NCBI RefSeq assembly: GCF_902499045.1
Contig: NZ_CABVPL010000066.1
Coordinates: 1-32,748 of the forward strand
DNA: 32,748 nucleotides
Source of the DNA: Burkholderia latens
GTDB taxonomy: Bacteria; Pseudomonadota; Gammaproteobacteria; Burkholderiales; Burkholderiaceae
Direction of reading: 5' to 3'
In this document: positions 30,586-32,748 of the stretch, in pieces
How positions within the stretch are numbered: the stretch's first letter is position 1
Layout: every line of letters starts with the position of its first letter
The notes under the pieces: generated by a model
What the model saw: the letters and a program-made list of their open reading frames with translations, nothing else
Database searches by the model: none
Told to the model about the DNA's origin: nothing
Made by a program: the position numbers and the translations under genes

Positions 30586-31277
30586 CCGTGCCGCTCCACG
30601 TCGCCGTCGTCGCGCGCCTCGAGCACGTAGCCCATCCCGCGGATCGTGTGCAGCAGCTTCTCCGGGAACGGGCCGTCGAGCTTCGCGCGCAGGCGCTTGA
30701 TCGCCGTCTCGACGACGTTCGCGTTGCTGTCGAAGTTCACGTCCCACACGAGTTCGGCGATCGTCGTCTTCGACAGCACCTCTCCGCTGCGCCGCGCGAG
30801 CACGCCGAGCAACTGGAATTCCTGCGCGGTCAGGTCGAGGCGCGTGCCGTCGCGGGTCGCGCGGCGGCCGATCAGGTCCACGCGCAGGTCGCCGATCGAG
30901 ATCAGCGTCGATTCCTGCACGCGCGCGCGGCGAGTCAGCGCACGCAGCCGCTCGATCAGTTCGAGGAACGAGAACGGCTTGGTCAGATAGTCGTCGGCGC
31001 CGCCGCGCAAGCCGCGCACGCGATCGTCGACGCGGTCGCGCGCGGTCAGCATGATCACGGGCGTCTGCTTCTGCGCGCGCAACGCGCGCAGCACGCCGAA
31101 GCCGTCGAGCTTCGGCAGCATCACGTCGAGCACGACGACGTCGTAATCGAATTCGACGGCCTTCCATGCGCCGTCCTCGCCGTCGAGCGCGGTATCGACG
31201 ACCCAGCCTTCCTCGGTCAGGCCGCTCTTCAGGTATTCGACGACTTTCGGTTCGTCTTCGACGATCAGGACTTTCAT
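30582..31277 (-). CDS. OmpR-family response regulator (IrlR/CusR-like)
   Basis: Regulator of 231 residues. Receiver domain with acidic pocket E7/D8 (VEDEP), phospho-acceptor D51 (VVVLDVMLPKLDGFG), T78 and K100 (LTKPFSF). The OmpR winged-helix domain spans about 125-220 (LTAQEFQLLGVLARRSGEVLSKTTIAELVWDVNFDSNANVVETAIKRLRAKLD), ending with HTIRGMGYVLEA. It overlaps the sensor kinase start by four bases and begins 21 bp after the outer-membrane efflux gene, so the three are likely one operon. No strong ribosome site is visible before the ATG, and coupling to the efflux gene is possible. It probably activates its own operon and the efflux pump upstream, outside this window. Confidence 0.95.
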   Translation of the reverse strand: MKVLIVEDEPKVVEYLKSGLTEEGWVVDTALDGEDGAWKAVEFDYDVVVLDVMLPKLDGFGVLRALRAQKQTPVIMLTARDRVDDRVRGLRGGADDYLTKPFSFLELIERLRALTRRARVQESTLISIGDLRVDLIGRRATRDGTRLDLTAQEFQLLGVLARRSGEVLSKTTIAELVWDVNFDSNANVVETAIKRLRAKLDGPFPEKLLHTIRGMGYVLEARDDGDVERHG

Positions 31278-31298
31278 AGGCGTGTGTGCGTAACCGGG

Positions 31299-32748
31299 TT
31301 AGGGGCCGACGCTCGCGGCGGGCTGCGGGCCGGCTGCGGCGACGTCGGTCGGCGCAGCGCCGCCGTCCCAGCCGCCGCCGAGCGCCTTCGCGAGAAACAC
31401 GACGAGCGCCGCGCGCTGGCCCTGGATCTGCACGGCCTGGCGCTCGCTCGTCAGCAACTGCTGCTGGGCCGTCAGCACGTCGATGAACGGCGTCAGGCCG
31501 CCCGCGTAGCGGTCCTGCGCGAGCGACACGAGCTTGCGCGCATCGTCGACGGCCGCGGAAGCCTGCTGCGCGGCCTGCGCGAGCACCGACAGGCCCGTCA
31601 CCGCATTTTGCACCTCCTGGAATGCGGTGAGCACGGTCTGCCGGTAGCTGGCCTGCGCGGCCACGTAGCCGGCCTGCGCGAAGTCGACGCCGGCCTTCAG
31701 CTTGCCGCCCTGGAACAGCGGCTGGCTGACCGACGCGCCGACCGACCACAGCAGCGCCGGCACGGTGAACAGCCCGGAGAAGCGCGTCGCATCCCAGCCG
31801 ATGTCGGGCGACAGCGCGATGCGCGGGAAATACGCGGCGCGGGCGACGCCGATCTGCGCGTTCGCGGCGGCCATCGCGCGCTCGGCCGATGCGACGTCGG
31901 GCCGCCGCTGCAGCAGGTCGCTCGGCATGCCGGCCGGCAACGCGGGCGCGTTGATCGGCACCACGCGCGGCGGCAGCGAGAACGCGGGCGCCGGCGTGCC
32001 GACCAGCGTCGCGATCGCGGTTTCGACCTGCGCGCGCTGCTGCATCAGCAACTGCGCCTGCGTGCGCGTCGCGTCGAGCTGCGCGCGTTGCTGCAGCAGG
32101 TCGAGACCGGACACCGCGCCGAGATCGTGGCGCGTGCTCACGTAGTCGAGCGCCTTTTGCTGCAGGTCGATCGAGCGCCTGACGACGTCGATCTCGGTGT
32201 CGAGCTCGCGCAGCGTGAAATAGCTCGATGCGAGGTCGGCGGTCAGCACCAGGCGGGCGTTCGCGAAATCGTCGCGCGCCTGCTCGGAGCTGGCCTGCGC
32301 GGCTTCGACGTTGCGCCGTACGCGGCCGAACAGGTCGAGTTCATAACTGACGCTCGCGCCGACCTGGATCTCGTTCTGCACGGTCGACATGCTCTTCGTC
32401 GCGTAATTGGTCTGCGGCCGGTCGCCGGAGATCTTGAAGCGCTGGCCGCTCGCGTTCAGCCCGACGGCCGGATACTGCGCGGCGCCGGCCGACGCGAGCG
32501 TCGCCTTCGCCTGGTCGTAGCGCGCGGCGACGGCCTTCAGGTTCTGGTTGTTGCGCAGCGCGTCGGCTTCGAGCGCGTCGAGCTGCGCATCGCCGAATGC
32601 GGTCCACCACGCCGGATCGAGCGGCGCGCGGGCCGGCGCGGCCGGGTGCCAGTACGCATCGGCCGGATCGAGCCGCCACGTGGCCGGCGTCTCGACGGCG
32701 GGGCGCCGGTAGTCGGGGCCGACCGTGCAGCCGGCGAGCGCCGCGGCC
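31299..32748 (-). CDS. RND efflux outer-membrane lipoprotein, NodT/OprM type, partial
   Basis: The last 482 codons are visible; the start lies only about 15-20 codons beyond the right edge. The first visible residues AAALAGCTVGPDYRRP are a lipobox with the lipidated Cys followed by the typical GPDY start. Two TolC-like OEP repeats follow: LEADALRNNQNLKAVAARYDQAKATLASAGAAQYP, then VSYELDLFGRVRRNVEAAQAS, and later RRPDVASAERAMAAANAQIGVARAAYFPRIALS. It forms the trimeric channel of a tripartite RND pump. The pump and adaptor genes are expected to the right. It is immediately followed by the IrlR/IrlS-like pair, suggesting metal- or solvent-responsive efflux. Confidence 0.94.
   Translation of the reverse strand, partial: AAALAGCTVGPDYRRPAVETPATWRLDPADAYWHPAAPARAPLDPAWWTAFGDAQLDALEADALRNNQNLKAVAARYDQAKATLASAGAAQYPAVGLNASGQRFKISGDRPQTNYATKSMSTVQNEIQVGASVSYELDLFGRVRRNVEAAQASSEQARDDFANARLVLTADLASSYFTLRELDTEIDVVRRSIDLQQKALDYVSTRHDLGAVSGLDLLQQRAQLDATRTQAQLLMQQRAQVETAIATLVGTPAPAFSLPPRVVPINAPALPAGMPSDLLQRRPDVASAERAMAAANAQIGVARAAYFPRIALSPDIGWDATRFSGLFTVPALLWSVGASVSQPLFQGGKLKAGVDFAQAGYVAAQASYRQTVLTAFQEVQNAVTGLSVLAQAAQQASAAVDDARKLVSLAQDRYAGGLTPFIDVLTAQQQLLTSERQAVQIQGQRAALVVFLAKALGGGWDGGAAPTDVAAAGPQPAASVGP

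Noticed and set aside
1-32748. CRISPR arrays, tRNA or rRNA genes, insertion sequences, prophage, toxin-antitoxin pairs
   Set aside because: No regularly spaced repeats, cloverleaf-like sequence, transposase motifs or integrase were recognised; composition is uniform apart from short intergenic AT patches.

Overview
The window is chromosomal DNA of a Burkholderia, most like the B. cepacia complex. Evidence: very high GC with strong G/C at third codon positions, an OmpC-type porin of the Burkholderiales kind (GVWAGSRFGLKG, C-terminal HRF), an IrlR/IrlS-like metal-type two-component pair next to a NodT-type outer-membrane efflux lipoprotein, and a run of small regulator-plus-enzyme pairs typical of chromosome 2 or 3. 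The genus and replicon are inferences from gene character; no rRNA, tRNA, plasmid or phage marker is present.

Region 1 (1-8401), sulfur: a minus-strand operon (flavin-dependent monooxygenase, class II aldolase-like protein, ABC substrate-binding protein, start of the permease) faces an acyl-CoA-dehydrogenase-like oxidoreductase of the SfnB/DszC type across a 435-bp divergent promoter. A LysR regulator then faces a thiol dioxygenase whose active site fits 3-mercaptopropionate dioxygenase better than cysteine dioxygenase, followed by a four-domain rhodanese. Together they look like uptake and oxidation of organosulfur compounds with sulfur handling downstream.

Region 2 (8402-12842): a lipoprotein glycerophosphodiesterase (minus), a lone squalene/phytoene synthase (plus), and a major porin with a strong terminator.

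Region 3 (12843-17655): a MocR-type regulator upstream of an AhpD-like protein and a periplasmic cupin (all minus), then a LysR regulator and an SDR oxidoreductase with a perfect inverted repeat between them.

Region 4 (17656-22331), levan: levansucrase (GH68) followed by an exported GH32 fructanase on the minus strand, with a divergent LacI-type regulator. Two near-identical palindromes sit inside and immediately after the levansucrase promoter, a textbook repression layout. An intrinsic terminator separates the two enzyme genes.

Region 5 (22332-24783), electrophile defence: a DJ-1/PfpI (Hsp31-like) protein and an old-yellow-enzyme reductase, preceded by two copies of a NemR-like operator although no nemR-type gene is present. 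A perfect 12-bp-stem terminator follows.

Region 6 (24784-32748): an AI-2E family membrane protein, a small lipoprotein, an SDR divergent from an AraC regulator, a LysE exporter, and a minus-strand efflux outer-membrane protein / response regulator / sensor kinase operon that runs off the right edge.
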